A stretch of 64,000 nt of DNA from Hymenobacter sp. BRD67 (GCF_013256425.1 NZ_CP053904.1:3224001-3288000), one strand, 5' to 3'; shown: positions 37,046 to 46,530, counted from the stretch's first letter. The notes: generated from the letters alone by a model not told the origin. Program-made: numbers and translations.

Positions 37046-38437
37046 ATGCAACGTATCCTTCGGCGCCTATCCGCCTACTCCTTATTCGCACTTGCGGCAG
37101 TGCTGGCCCTGCCGCATACCAGCTACGCGCAGCTGGGTATCAGCCGCCCCGGGGCCAGCAGATACTCGATGGCATTGTGGTAAAGGTTGATAACCAGATT
37201 ATTCTTCGCTCCGAAGTAGAAGGCATTGTGGCCCAGGAGCAGGCGCGCGCCCAGGGCAAGCCCCTGCCGCCCGACCTGCGCTGCAAAATTCTGCAGAGCC
37301 TGGTGCTGAGCAAGCTGATGCTGGCCCGGGCCGATATCGACTCCGTAACCGTGACCGATGCGCGGGTCAACAGTGAGCTCGACCGCCGCATGAACTACTT
37401 CGTGCAGCAGGTAGGCTCCGAAAAGAAGCTGGAGGAGATGTACAACAAGCCGGTGCGAGTTCTCAAGGAAGACCTGCGCCCCAGGTGCGCGACCAGCTGG
37501 TGCAGCAGGAGATGCAGGACAAGATTTCGGGTAAAGTAGCCATCACCCCCGCGAAGTGAAAGAGTACTTCGATAAGGTGCCCAAAGACAGCGTTCCCTAT
37601 TTCTCAACCGAAGTAGAAGTCGGGCAGATTGTGATTCCGGCGCAGGTAAACGACAAGGCCAAGCAGGAAGCCATTGCCCAGCTCAACGACCTGCGCGGTC
37701 GCGTGCTGGCGGGCGAGAGCTTCGAGGAATTAGCGAAAAAGTATTCGCAGGACCCTGGCTCGGCCGCTCAGGGCGGTTACCTGGGGTTCTTTAAAAAAGG
37801 AGAGCTGGTACCCGAGTACGAGGCCGCATCGCGCAAGCTGGAGCCCGGTCAGCTATCGCCGGTGGTAGAGTCGCAGTTCGGCTTTCACCTCATCCAGTTT
37901 ATCGAGCGCAAGGGCGACTCCTATTCAACTCGCCATATATTGCTGAAGCCCGCTGCCGGCGCCGCCGATGCCAGCGTGGCCGCGACCAAGCTGACCCGTA
38001 TTCGCAATCAGATTCTGAAGGATAGTATTTCTTTTGCCAAAGCAGCGAAGGATTTCAGCACCGATAAGATAACCGCTGCCAACGGCGGGCTGCTGGCCAA
38101 CCGGGCCGATGGCGGCTCGAAGCTGCCGCTCGATAAGCTCGACCCAGCCGTCTTCTTTATTATCGATACCATGAAGGTGGGCCACATTACGCCCCCGCTG
38201 CCCTACCGTACTGATGACGGCAAGGAAGCCATGCGCATTCTTTACCTGAAGAGCAACACGCCCCCTCACCAGGCCAACCTGCTCGACGACTACCAGAAAA
38301 TTTCGCAGGCGGCCCTCACCCAGAAGAAAAACAAAGCGCTGGATGAGTGGTACGAAAAGAACCGCAGCACCGTGTACTTGGAAGTTGCTCCCGAATACGC
38401 CGAGTGCAAGGTACTGACTGCCAGCACCGACCAGTAA
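37046..38437 (+). CDS. surA: SurA-type periplasmic chaperone/isomerase (three frameshifts)
   Basis: About 464 residues over breaks near 37147-37154, 37479-37482 and 37546-37550, each one G or C short. The ATG at 37046 gives a signal peptide (LSAYSLFALAAVLALPHTSY). The SurA N-domain reads ILDGIVVKVDNQIILRSEVE, followed by two parvulin regions: VEVGQIVIPAQVNDKAKQEA...GGYLGFFKKGELVPEYEAA...FGFHLIQFIE and TRHILLKPAAGAADASVAAT. The order N-domain, parvulin 1, parvulin 2 is SurA-like. Located right after the longer parvulin gene and before moxR. Confidence 0.88.
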
Positions 38438-38602
38438 GAGCCGCTAAAACAGCGTTGAATAAAAAGAGATGTCCAGCGCATCCGGTATCGGCCGGCCAAA
38501 GCAGCTTGCCCGCACTGCCCGAGTCATTGCGCCACCGATGCCAGCCGGGTGCTTCGCTAAGCGCTGAGCAGGACGTTCTTTTAGTATATTATTAGCTTGA
38601 TA

Positions 38603-39568
38603 ATGGCTCAATTTCAAAACGATAAAGAAGCGGCCGACTCTCTGAAGCAGGCGTACCAGCAGCTGCGGCAGGAAATCGGTAAAGTCATTGTGGGTCAGGA
38701 CGACGTGGTACGGCTCGTGCTCACGGCTGTGTTTGCCCAGGGCCATTGCCTGCTGGTGGGCGTGCCGGGGCTGGCCAAAACGCTGCTTATCCAGACTATT
38801 GCCGACTCGCTCGACCTCTCCTTCAACCGCATCCAGTTTACGCCCGATTTGATGCCCTCCGACATCGTGGGCTCGGAAACCCTGACGCAGCAGCGTGAGT
38901 TTCAGTTTGTGAAGGGGCCGATTTTTGCTAACATCATCTTGGCCGACGAGATAAACCGGACGCCGCCCAAAACCCAGGCGGCCCTGCTCGAAAGCATGCA
39001 GGAGTACGCCGTTACGGTGGCCGGGCAGCGCTACCCGCTGGCGCGGCCATTCTTCGTGCTGGCCACCCAGAACCCGATTGAGCAGGAAGGCACGTATCCC
39101 CTTCCCGAAGCGCAGCTCGACCGCTTTATGTTCAACATCGAGCTGGGCTACCCGAGCTACGAGGAGGAGCTGAACATTGTCAAGAACACTACCTCCGACC
39201 GCAAGCCGACGGTGAGCAGAATATTGCATTCCGACGATATTCAGGCTTACCAGGCGCTGGTGCGCCGCGTGCCGGTGGCCGATAACGTAGTAGAATACGC
39301 CGTCGGGCTGGTGCACAAAACGCGACCCAATATGCCGCGCACTGCCCCGCGCGCCCAGCAGCTGTTGGAATGGGGTGCCGGCCCGCGGGCCAGCCAGTAC
39401 CTTATTGTGGCTGCCAAGTGCAACGCGCTGCTCACCGGCAAGTACTCGCCCGATATTGAAGACGTGCGCGCCGTAGCTTTGCCTATCCTGCGTCACCGCC
39501 TCGTGCGCAACTTCAAAGCCGAAGCCGAAGGCACCACGGTAGAGCAGATTATCAAAGAACTACTTTAA
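38603..39568 (+). CDS. MoxR-family AAA+ ATPase
   Basis: 321 residues. MoxR signatures: VGVPGLAKTLLIQTIA (Walker A variant), PDLMPSDIVGSE, GPIFANIILADEINRTPPKT (Walker B), LLESMQEYAVTVAGQRYPL, FFVLATQNPIEQEGTYPLPE and AQLDRFMFNIELGYPS. MoxR ATPases act with von Willebrand-factor proteins in metal insertion, stress resistance and the Bat system; batD is elsewhere in this window (4.1 kb). The ATG at 38603 is preferred over a TTG six bases upstream. The region 38438-38602 shows no gene. Confidence 0.92.
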   Translation: MAQFQNDKEAADSLKQAYQQLRQEIGKVIVGQDDVVRLVLTAVFAQGHCLLVGVPGLAKTLLIQTIADSLDLSFNRIQFTPDLMPSDIVGSETLTQQREFQFVKGPIFANIILADEINRTPPKTQAALLESMQEYAVTVAGQRYPLARPFFVLATQNPIEQEGTYPLPEAQLDRFMFNIELGYPSYEEELNIVKNTTSDRKPTVSRILHSDDIQAYQALVRRVPVADNVVEYAVGLVHKTRPNMPRTAPRAQQLLEWGAGPRASQYLIVAAKCNALLTGKYSPDIEDVRAVALPILRHRLVRNFKAEAEGTTVEQIIKELL

Positions 39569-39570
39569 AT

Positions 39571-39661
39571 CATTTAACACTTATCATTTAACATTTAACA
39601 CCTTGGCACTCACTGGATTTTATCCTTTGCGTATTGAATGTTGAATGGCAAATGGTAAATG
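39571..39661. repeat. AT-rich imperfect inverted repeat between moxR and the next gene
   Basis: The segment 39571-39601 is built from CATTTAAC words, and its reverse complement is echoed at 39632-39661 by CATTTACCATTTGCCATTC-type words, about 24 of 31 positions matching. It ends 6 bases before the proposed start of the next gene. Confidence 0.5.
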
Positions 39662-39666
39662 AAATC

Positions 39667-40086
39667 ATGGAAGCCCAAGCGTACTATCAGCAATTTGAGC
39701 GCAACGTGCGCATTATTCTCGATGCGCTGGCCGCCGGCCTCGACCTGCGCACCACCGCCCTCGAAACCAGCCTGCCTCTGGAGGTATATGTGCTGTGCGA
39801 AGTGCTGAACCAGGGGGCCGGCGAGCATTTTACCCTCACGGCCACCGGAGTGGCGCGGCTGGCCGAGTTTCAGCAGCAGTTTATGCGCCACGAAGACCAG
39901 ACGCTGGCCGCCATGCAGCGCGTGCTCGCCGATAAGCAGTCGGTCATGCGTACGCCTGAAGGCCGCGTATTTACGAAAGAAATGCTGATTCGCCGCCTGG
40001 AGTTCTTCAACGAAGCGGCCCGGCAGGTAAACGTGATGCGTACCCAGCAAGCGCTGGGCAGCCCCGGCAGTATACGGTCTGAGTAG
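39667..40086 (+). CDS. Hypothetical helical protein
   Basis: 139 residues from the ATG at 39667 (MEAQAYYQQFERNVRIILDA). It is mainly helical, with LETSLPLEVYVLCEVLNQG in the middle and EMLIRRLEFFNEAARQVNVM near the end. No signal peptide or membrane segment. I recognise no family. It follows moxR at a distance of about 100 bases and may share its promoter. Upstream in-frame starts (39634, 39652) fall inside the inverted repeat and are less likely. Confidence 0.6.
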   Translation: MEAQAYYQQFERNVRIILDALAAGLDLRTTALETSLPLEVYVLCEVLNQGAGEHFTLTATGVARLAEFQQQFMRHEDQTLAAMQRVLADKQSVMRTPEGRVFTKEMLIRRLEFFNEAARQVNVMRTQQALGSPGSIRSE

Positions 40087-40093
40087 TGGCTTC

Positions 40094-40163
40094 GCCCGCT
40101 TTATAGCCCAACGAAAAAGGCCGCCTGAGCAGGCGGCCTTTTTCGTTGGGCTATAAAGCGGGC
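40094..40163. terminator. Terminator embedded in a 33-bp perfect palindrome
   Basis: The arms 40094-40126 and 40131-40163 are perfect inverted copies around a GAGC loop. The inner part, AAAAAGGCCGCCT / AGGCGGCCTTTTT, is a standard bidirectional terminator; the outer 15 bp (from GCCCGCTTTATAGCC) extend it far beyond what termination needs. Confidence 0.85.
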
Positions 40164-40301
40164 ATTACAGTGCGGTAGTACCCAGTTTATAAAATCGGTT
40201 TTCAAACAATAGCTAAAAAAGCAGCTTGTTTTTGCTAGTGAGGTTGCAGCGTCAGGCAGGGTTATTGTTTGTTCTGCGGGCTGCTCTTCTTACCCAATAC
40301 A

Positions 40302-40865
40302 GTGCTCGAAACTGCCCGCCTTTTGTTACGCCCCTATGAGCCCGCCGACGCGCCGGCTTTTTACACGGTGCTCGACCAGAGCCGGGGGCGCCTGCGGGCT
40401 TCGTTTCCCGACCGCTTGCGTGCGGTACCTACCTTGGCCGCCGCCCGCATTCAGCTCGCCACCTTTGCCCACGACTGGCGCACCGGCCGCTTTTACGTAA
40501 TGGGCATCTGGCACCGCGAAACCCACGAGTACCTGGGCGATATCTGCCTGATGCCCCAGCGAAACGAGCAGGCCGAAATCGGCTATTACCTGGCCGTTGA
40601 GGCCGAAGGCCACGGCTATGCCCGTGAGGCGCTGGCTGCGGTCTGCACCTTTGGGTTCGCGTCGCCGGTAGCTGCGCAGCGGCTGCTTATTCGCTGCTTT
40701 GCCGACAACCTGCGGGCGCAGGCCGTAGCCCGCGACCTGGGCTTTAGCTTGCAGAACCCTGAGCAGCCCGAAGCGCCCCGGTGGCTCCGACTCAGCTTCT
40801 GGGACAGCCATCTGCCTCAGGCCGAAATTCTGCACTTCGTCCGCACGCGCGATGCCGGCAGCTAA
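40302..40865 (+). CDS. GNAT-family N-acetyltransferase (RimJ/RimL type)
   Basis: 187 residues from a GTG at 40302 (LETARLLLRPYEPADAPAFY, the usual start of the family). The acetyl-CoA site is in AEIGYYLAVEAEGHGYAREA, and the C-terminal block reads LLIRCFADNLRAQAVARDLG, which is typical for RimJ/RimL-like acetyltransferases. The acceptor (ribosomal protein N terminus, drug or other) cannot be told. A TTG at 40269 would add eleven residues; the GTG fits family starts better. Confidence 0.78.
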   Translation: MLETARLLLRPYEPADAPAFYTVLDQSRGRLRASFPDRLRAVPTLAAARIQLATFAHDWRTGRFYVMGIWHRETHEYLGDICLMPQRNEQAEIGYYLAVEAEGHGYAREALAAVCTFGFASPVAAQRLLIRCFADNLRAQAVARDLGFSLQNPEQPEAPRWLRLSFWDSHLPQAEILHFVRTRDAGS

Positions 40866-40919
40866 ACCCCGGCTGTCGCCCTTTTTAGCCAGGTTTCAAA
40901 CATATTAAATATACTATAT

Positions 40920-42182
40920 TTACTGCCCGACGCGCACTCGCCTGCCCACATTGCCCAGCAGCCATTCCTGCCGAAAGTTGAGGTAAACGCCGAAAGAAAA
41001 ATCGAGCAGGCTGCGGTTGAAGTCGTACACCGGCTCGACGCGCACCGTCAGGGCCGCCGCGTCGGAGATGCGGAAGTCGCGCAGCAGGCGCACGAGCAGC
41101 AGGCGGCGGTCGGCCTCGCTATAGCCGGGGGTACCGTAGCGCGAGGCCACCGACTGGTAGTACGTGCCACCGAAGGGTGCGTAAAATTGATGCCCCTGCC
41201 AGTAGCTCAGCATGAGGTCAACGTAGCGGGTTTCGAGCGTGCCGTTGAGATACAGCGCGTGGCCGTTGTTGAAAGGCAGCAGAAATACGCTGGAATGGTC
41301 GCCGTAGAGCAAGCCATAGGCATTTACCCGCACGGCCTGAACTACCGACCCATGCAGCGGCAGGCGCGCCATCAGGCCACTGGCATAGTTAAAAATCGTC
41401 TGGATAGGAATGTGCAGCGTATCAATCTGCCCGCCGTGGTGCCGGGCCGTAAACTGAAACGGCACCGATAGCTGCACCCGGCTATTGTCGCCGGTCAGGC
41501 CGAAGCTGCTGCTCAGTCCGCCGGCAATCTGCTCCTGGTAGCTCACCCCCGGGTACTCCTGCCGCAGCCAGTCGACCCAGGTATCCAGAAACACGTGCCT
41601 GGTATTCAGCCGGTACTGCACGCCCTCCTCCAACGGCTTTAGCATCACGCGCTCAAAGTCCATGAGCGGCTCGATGTACTCGTGGTTGAGATTGGCCTTG
41701 ATGTTGCCGAAAATAAACTGGCTGTTCTTGTGTGTCCAGGTGGCGCGGTAGGTGGGGCGAACCTGTTTTAATATAGGGTTTCCAAAATCCTTCCAGATAA
41801 AAACGCCGGCTTCCAGGCGCAGCTCTTTGGTCGGATAATAAACGAGCTGCGGGTTCAGCTGCGTGCCAAACAGCGTGTAGCCTTCGACAATGGGGTTGAA
41901 ATACTCGTTGTCCTTGAAGAAGATGAAGGCGTTGAGGGAAAGACGCAGGTCGCCCGCATTAAATGAATAACGCAAACTGCGTGATTCACTAATACGGTTA
42001 TTTGCTGCTTCTACAGAATCTGCTTGCTGCTTTGACGACGCAGCTACATCCGCAACCAAAATGTGGCGTACTTCACCCGGCGTGGGCGACGTAAACGCCC
42101 GGTTATCCAGCTGCGCCCACGCCGGCCCAGCCGTAACCAGCACAGCCCCAAGGCTAACTAAAATTTTTAGAAATTTCCCCAT
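40920..42182 (-). CDS. Predicted outer-membrane beta-barrel protein
   Basis: 420 residues. The ATG at 42182 gives a signal peptide (MGKFLKILVSLGAVLVTAGP, then AWA cleavage). The remainder shows alternating aromatic/polar strands throughout (LSLNAFIFFKDNEYF, LRLEAGVFIWKDFG, RVQLSVPFQFTARHH, HALYLNGTLETRYVDLMLSY), as expected for a barrel of about 16 strands. I recognise no named family. It is transcribed divergently from recA; the 164-base gap contains an AT-rich stretch. Confidence 0.65.
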   Translation of the reverse strand: MGKFLKILVSLGAVLVTAGPAWAQLDNRAFTSPTPGEVRHILVADVAASSKQQADSVEAANNRISESRSLRYSFNAGDLRLSLNAFIFFKDNEYFNPIVEGYTLFGTQLNPQLVYYPTKELRLEAGVFIWKDFGNPILKQVRPTYRATWTHKNSQFIFGNIKANLNHEYIEPLMDFERVMLKPLEEGVQYRLNTRHVFLDTWVDWLRQEYPGVSYQEQIAGGLSSSFGLTGDNSRVQLSVPFQFTARHHGGQIDTLHIPIQTIFNYASGLMARLPLHGSVVQAVRVNAYGLLYGDHSSVFLLPFNNGHALYLNGTLETRYVDLMLSYWQGHQFYAPFGGTYYQSVASRYGTPGYSEADRRLLLVRLLRDFRISDAAALTVRVEPVYDFNRSLLDFSFGVYLNFRQEWLLGNVGRRVRVGQ

Positions 42183-42346
42183 AAATTTGGGCGTTTCCGG
42201 CACAAAACCGGGGGCCGATGCGTTAGAAATAGCCGTCGAAAAACAGAACGGTAGCCAGGCTTAGCCTCCTGTTGTGCTGCCTTGCTGCGGTAAACCAAAA
42301 TACCGTATTTTTACAAACCTAAGTTTCTTTACACCCCAACCCCTTC

Positions 42347-43464
42347 ATGGCCTTAGCAACCAAAAAAGCCGACAAACCTGAAACGGTCGAGAAAGCTGAC
42401 AAGAATGCCCCCTCCAACCCAGCTGCCGAGAAAGCCAAGGCACTTGCACTGACGATGGAGAAGCTCGACAAAGCCTTCGGCAAAGGTACCGTGATGAAGC
42501 TCTCGGACCAGAAGGTAAACGATATTCCGGCCATCAGCACCGGCTCGCTGTCGCTGGATATTGCCCTCGGCATCGGCGGGTTACCCCGTGGGCGCGTGGT
42601 CGAAATCTACGGCCCGAATCGAGCGGTAAGACTACGCTGACGATGCATGCCATTGCCGAAGCCCAAAAGGCCGGTGGCACTGCCGCCTTCATCGACGCCG
42701 AGCACGCCTTCGACCCTACCTACGCCAAAAAGCTGGGCATTGATGTGGACAACCTCCTCATCGCGCAGCCCGACAACGGCGAGCAAGCCCTGGAAATTGC
42801 CGACCAGCTCATCAGCTCGGGCGCTATCGACATCATCGTAATCGACTCCGTGGCGGCCCTCGTGCCGAAAGGCGAGCTCGAAGGCGATATGGGCGACTCG
42901 AAAGTGGGTCTGCACGCCCGCCTCATGAGCCAGGCCCTGCGCAAGCTCACCGGCACCATTAACAAGACCAACTGCCTGTGTATCTTCATCAACCAGCTGC
43001 GTGAGAAAATCGGCGTGATGTTTGGCTCGCCCGAAACCACGACCGGCGGTAACGCCCTGAAATTCTACGCTTCGGTGCGCCTCGACATCCGGCGCATCGG
43101 CCAGATTAAGGAAGACAAGGACAACGTAACCGGCAACCGCACCAAGGTGAAAGTGGTGAAAAACAAAGTTGCGCCGCCCTTCAAGGTGGTCGAGTTTGAT
43201 ATCATCTACGGGCAGGGCATCTCGAAAGTCGGCGAAATTGTGGACCTGGGCGTCGACATGGGCATCATTGGGAAGTCGGGCTCGTGGTTCAGCTACGATG
43301 GCAACAAGATTGGCCAGGGCCGCGAAGCCGTAAAAACCCTGCTGCTCGACAACCCCGAGCTGGCCGACCAGATTGAGGCTAAAATCCGCACCATGGCTAA
43401 GGGCGATGAGGATATCATCCCAGTGGACATGAGCGGCCCCGAAGACGGCGACGACACGCTGTAA
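42347..43464 (+). CDS. recA: Recombinase RecA (one frameshift)
   Basis: About 372 residues. The frame breaks near 42616, where CCGAATCG should be CCGGAATCG; repaired, the Walker A reads [20 protein letters not shown]. Also seen are [20 protein letters not shown], the Walker [38 protein letters not shown] with [20 protein letters not shown] and an acidic tail. RecA drives strand exchange and SOS induction. A Lys- and Ala-rich N-terminal extension of about 30 residues ([15 protein letters not shown]) precedes the core and is common in Cytophagales. A weak -7-like TATTTTTA lies near 42306. A broken recA is implausible biologically, so an assembly error is likely. Confidence 0.95.
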
Positions 43465-43490
43465 GCGACCTGCTTAGCTTACTTTTTCCG

Positions 43491-43525
43491 TAAAGCCCCG
43501 CTGCCAGCTGGCAGCGGGGCTTTTT
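43491..43525. terminator. Terminator of recA
   Basis: Perfect stem AAAGCCCCGCTGCCA / TGGCAGCGGGGCTTT with a GC loop and a T run, 27 bases after the recA stop. Confidence 0.88.
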
Positions 43526-43563
43526 GCGCCTGGCTAAGGCAACCCTACGCGGTACTCGCTGCG

Positions 43564-43571
43564 TAGTTTTG
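43564..43571 (+). promoter_or_regulatory. -7 promoter element for the DUF3108 gene
   Basis: TAGTTTTG, exact TAnnTTTG match. Its position means a GTG at 43571 cannot be the start codon, and supports the ATG at 43625. Confidence 0.55.
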
Positions 43572-43624
43572 TGGCTGGCATCTGGTTTGTACCGCTTGCT
43601 CTGCTTTCGCTTTCTACTGCTCTT

Positions 43625-44461
43625 ATGCCGCGCTGCTGGCTAGTTATTCCCCTGCTTTGGCTATGCGCCGCCGCGACGCAGCCCCCCGGCACCGCCGAGC
43701 CCGTACGCCTGTGGCCTAATACCAGCTTTAAAACCGGCGAAACCATTCGCTACAAGGTTCATTATGGGGTGATTAACGCAGCCGAAGCAGTTGTAGAAAC
43801 CTCCGGCAGCCTCGAGCGAGTGGCCGACCGGCCCTGCTACAAGGCCACCGTGAGCGGCCGTACTACTGGCTCTTTCGATTTCTTTCTGCACGTAAAGGAC
43901 CAGTGGCGTGCTTACATCGACACGGCCAGCATCCTGCCGCTGCGCTCCACCCGCGATATTGAAGAAAGCGCCTATCGCAAAAAGGAAGTAGTCGATTTCG
44001 ACCAGGCCCACGCTATCGTAAACGTGCTGCAGACCCACCGCAAAGACCCCATCCGCTACACATTTAAGGTGCCTAACAATGTTCAGGAGCTGGTAAGTGG
44101 CTTTTACTACCTCCGCACCCTCAACTACGACCACATGAAGCCGGGCGAGGTTATCCATATGGGCGGCTATTTCGACGAATCTACTTTTAATCTGGAAGTC
44201 GTCTTCAAAGGCCGCGAGATAGTCGAGACCAAAGCTGGCCCCGTGCACGTGCTTAAGCTAGTGCCCAGGCTGCCCACCAACCGCATTTTCCGAGGCGAAG
44301 ACGCCATCAAAGTGTATCTCTCCGACGACCGCAACAAGATTCCGGTACTGTTTCAGGCCGAGATGTTCGTGGGCGCCGTGAAAGTAGATATGTATAAGTA
44401 CGAAGGCCTAAAAAGCCGGCTTAATATGGTCAGACAAAATCCATATTCCGCAAAAGACTAA
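43625..44461 (+). CDS. DUF3108-domain exported protein
   Basis: 278 residues. The ATG at 43625 gives a signal peptide (MPRCWLVIPLLWLCAAAT). The DUF3108 pattern is seen in FKTGETIRYKVHYGVINAAE, TGSFDFFLHVKDQWRAYIDT, GFYYLRTLNYDHMKPGEVIH and YLSDDRNKIPVLFQAEMFVG. Proteins of this family are periplasmic beta-rich proteins without a settled function. A longer reading from 43571 is rejected because a promoter element overlaps it. Confidence 0.82.
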   Translation: MPRCWLVIPLLWLCAAATQPPGTAEPVRLWPNTSFKTGETIRYKVHYGVINAAEAVVETSGSLERVADRPCYKATVSGRTTGSFDFFLHVKDQWRAYIDTASILPLRSTRDIEESAYRKKEVVDFDQAHAIVNVLQTHRKDPIRYTFKVPNNVQELVSGFYYLRTLNYDHMKPGEVIHMGGYFDESTFNLEVVFKGREIVETKAGPVHVLKLVPRLPTNRIFRGEDAIKVYLSDDRNKIPVLFQAEMFVGAVKVDMYKYEGLKSRLNMVRQNPYSAKD

Positions 44462-44559
44462 TGATGAGCAGGCAGACTATTATTTGCCTGTTTCCTGGCT
44501 TTTGCTGTCCCTACTATCGGCGTCACACAAACGTAACACGGCTGCCGCGCCGGAGCAGG

Positions 44560-44567
44560 TAATTTTG
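44560..44567 (+). promoter_or_regulatory. -7 promoter element near the response-regulator start
   Basis: TAATTTTG, exact TAnnTTTG match. It overlaps the first base of the GTG at 44567, so either this site or that start codon is wrong. Confidence 0.4.
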
Positions 44568-45322
44568 TGACGCGAAAGTCCTTACCCCTTTCGCCTTCCC
44601 GCCGTGGCCACGCCCGCCCCCAACGGTTAACGCAAACAAAGTCTGCTGCCTACCGGATTCTGGTTGTCGACGATGACCCAGACATCGTCGAGTTGCTGGA
44701 ATTCAACCTTAAAAAGGAAGGGTATCTCACGGCTTCGGCCGGCGACGGCCGCCAGGCCCTGGCCATAGCGCAGGAGTTTAACCCCGATATCATTCTACTC
44801 GATGTCATGATGCCGCACCTCGATGGCATCGCCGCCTGCCGGATGCTGCGCGAGCAAAAAAAGTTCAAAGATATATATATTCTATTTTTAACCGCCCGGG
44901 CGGAGGAATTTTCCGAAGTTGCGGCCTTTGAGGCCGGTGCCGACGACTTTCTGGCGAAGCCCATCAAACCGCGAGCGCTGCTCAGCCGGCTGGCGGCCAT
45001 TGTGCGCCGCGACCAGGACCCCCATGCCGGGGTGGAGGCCATCGACATCAACGGCCTGCGCATCGACCGCACAGCCTTTGCGGTGTATCAGGACGGGCGT
45101 AAAATCACGCTGCCCAAAAAGGAGTTTGAGCTGCTGGCCTTCCTGGCGGCCTCGCCGCACAAGGTATTCAGCCGCGATGAGCTGCTGCAGAATATCTGGG
45201 GCAACGACGTATTTGTGCTGGCCCGCACCGTGGATGTGCACGTGCGCAAAGTGCGTGAAAAAGTGGGCGACCACCACATCCAGACCATTAAGGGCGTGGG
45301 CTATAAGTTCAATGCAGACTAA
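44567..45322 (+). CDS. OmpR/PhoB-family response regulator
   Basis: About 251 residues as drawn. The receiver domain begins at RILVVDDDPDIVELLEFNLK, with the phosphoacceptor Asp in PDIILLDVMMPHLDG, Thr/Ser in FLTARAEEFSE and Lys in FLAKPIKPRALLSRL. The C-terminal winged-helix reads EFELLAFLAASPHKVFSRDE and VDVHVRKVREKVGDHHIQTI with the KGVGYKF end. It pairs with the histidine kinase 82 bases downstream. The true start is unclear: the GTG at 44567 overlaps a promoter element and the first 25 residues are not receiver-like. Confidence 0.9.
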   Translation: MTRKSLPLSPSRRGHARPQRLTQTKSAAYRILVVDDDPDIVELLEFNLKKEGYLTASAGDGRQALAIAQEFNPDIILLDVMMPHLDGIAACRMLREQKKFKDIYILFLTARAEEFSEVAAFEAGADDFLAKPIKPRALLSRLAAIVRRDQDPHAGVEAIDINGLRIDRTAFAVYQDGRKITLPKKEFELLAFLAASPHKVFSRDELLQNIWGNDVFVLARTVDVHVRKVREKVGDHHIQTIKGVGYKFNAD

Positions 45323-45404
45323 TTTTCATTTAACAAGTAACCGTGACCATATACCCGTTGGACGCTATCTTCCAACTGGAAAACTATCTGGGATACCCTG
45401 TTAA

Positions 45405-46475
45405 ATGAACCTTTCTTCCCGCACCATCGCCGTTCTGATTGCGCTGCTGGTAGCGGGGGTACTTACTACGTTTGCTTACCTGGCACCTGCTCTGCCTACG
45501 CATCAGGCATTTCTGGCGGCGGGCATCACAGTGGCAGCTTGCTTCTTATTGATTTACCTATCTTTTGAGGCCCTGATTTTTCAGGAAATTAACGGCATCT
45601 ACTCCCGGCTGGAGCACATCAAGCGGAAAGAGTTTAAGCGCCTCAGCAACAAGTTTTTATTTCGCCCCGAGCCTCTGCGGCGCATTGGCGACGAAATAGT
45701 GGAGATGGCCGAGCGCCGCCAGCAGGAGCTCGATGAGCTGATGCGCCTGCAAGCCCTGCGCCGGGAGTTTCTGGCCGATGTATCGCACGAGCTGAAAACC
45801 CCGCTTTTTGCGGCGCAGGGCTTTGTGCATACCATCCTGGATGAGGAAGAAGAAAACCCGGACCAGGGCATGGACCCAGCCACGCGGCGCAAGTTTTTGC
45901 AGCGGGCCGCCGCCAGCCTCGACGCGCTCGATGCCTTGGTGCAGGACCTGGTCACGATTTCGCAGCTGGAAAAAGGCGTCATTCGCATGCGGCGGCAGCG
46001 TTTCGACCTCGTTGGGCTGGTGCAGGAGCTGTTTGAGCTGCTGGAGCAGCAGGCCCAGCGGCGCGGTACCACGCTGGAGCTGTTTCCGCCGCACCTGGCG
46101 GCCGAGGAACTTCCCGTTGTGGCTGACCGCAACCGCATCCGCCAGGTACTTATCAACTTGATTGACAATGCCATAAAATATGGCCGGGAAGGTAATGGCC
46201 ACGTAGTAGTAGCGCTCACGCCTGGCCGCAACGGCGTACGCATTGCGGTGCGTGACGACGGGGCCGGTATTGCCCCCGAACACCAGGCCCGCATCTTCGA
46301 GCGCTTTTACCGGATAGACAAAAGTCGTTCGCGCTCGGCGGGCGGCTCGGGCCTGGGCCTGGCCATCAGCAAGCATATAGTGGAGGCGCACAAGTCTACC
46401 ATTCACATTAAAAGCGTGCTGAATGAAGGCACCACGATGGAATTCAAGCTGGCGCGGCCCAAAGCGCTGAAGTAG
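45405..46475 (+). CDS. Sensor histidine kinase, PhoR-like
   Basis: 356 residues. Two N-terminal membrane helices with little periplasmic sequence between them (IAVLIALLVAGVLTTFAYLA and ITVAACFLLIYLSFEALIF), a short linker, then the dimerisation domain with the phosphoacceptor His in FLADVSHELKTPLFAAQGFV. The ATPase domain shows the N box RQVLINLIDNAIKYGREG, DDGAGIAPEHQARIFERFYR and GGSGLGLAISKHIVEAHKS. It forms a two-component system with the preceding regulator. PhoR-like by organisation; the stimulus (phosphate or other) is not shown by the sequence. Confidence 0.9.
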   Translation: MNLSSRTIAVLIALLVAGVLTTFAYLAPALPTHQAFLAAGITVAACFLLIYLSFEALIFQEINGIYSRLEHIKRKEFKRLSNKFLFRPEPLRRIGDEIVEMAERRQQELDELMRLQALRREFLADVSHELKTPLFAAQGFVHTILDEEEENPDQGMDPATRRKFLQRAAASLDALDALVQDLVTISQLEKGVIRMRRQRFDLVGLVQELFELLEQQAQRRGTTLELFPPHLAAEELPVVADRNRIRQVLINLIDNAIKYGREGNGHVVVALTPGRNGVRIAVRDDGAGIAPEHQARIFERFYRIDKSRSRSAGGSGLGLAISKHIVEAHKSTIHIKSVLNEGTTMEFKLARPKALK

Positions 46476-46514
46476 CTTAACCCAGACGCGGCGAGCCGGA
46501 CTTACTGGCAGACG

Positions 46515-46522
46515 TACCTTTG
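46515..46522 (+). promoter_or_regulatory. -7 promoter element for the pseudouridine synthase gene
   Basis: TACCTTTG, exact TAnnTTTG match, ending 8 bases before the ATG at 46531, implying a very short leader. Confidence 0.5.
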
Positions 46523-46530
46523 CGCTTCGC

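Noticed and set aside
38444..39496. A 350-codon minus-strand frame across moxR
   Set aside because: Antisense to an intact MoxR ATPase; composition only reflects the opposite strand.
44567..44640. N-terminal 25 residues of the response regulator as a functional extension
   Set aside because: They are low-complexity and overlap a promoter box; most likely not translated.
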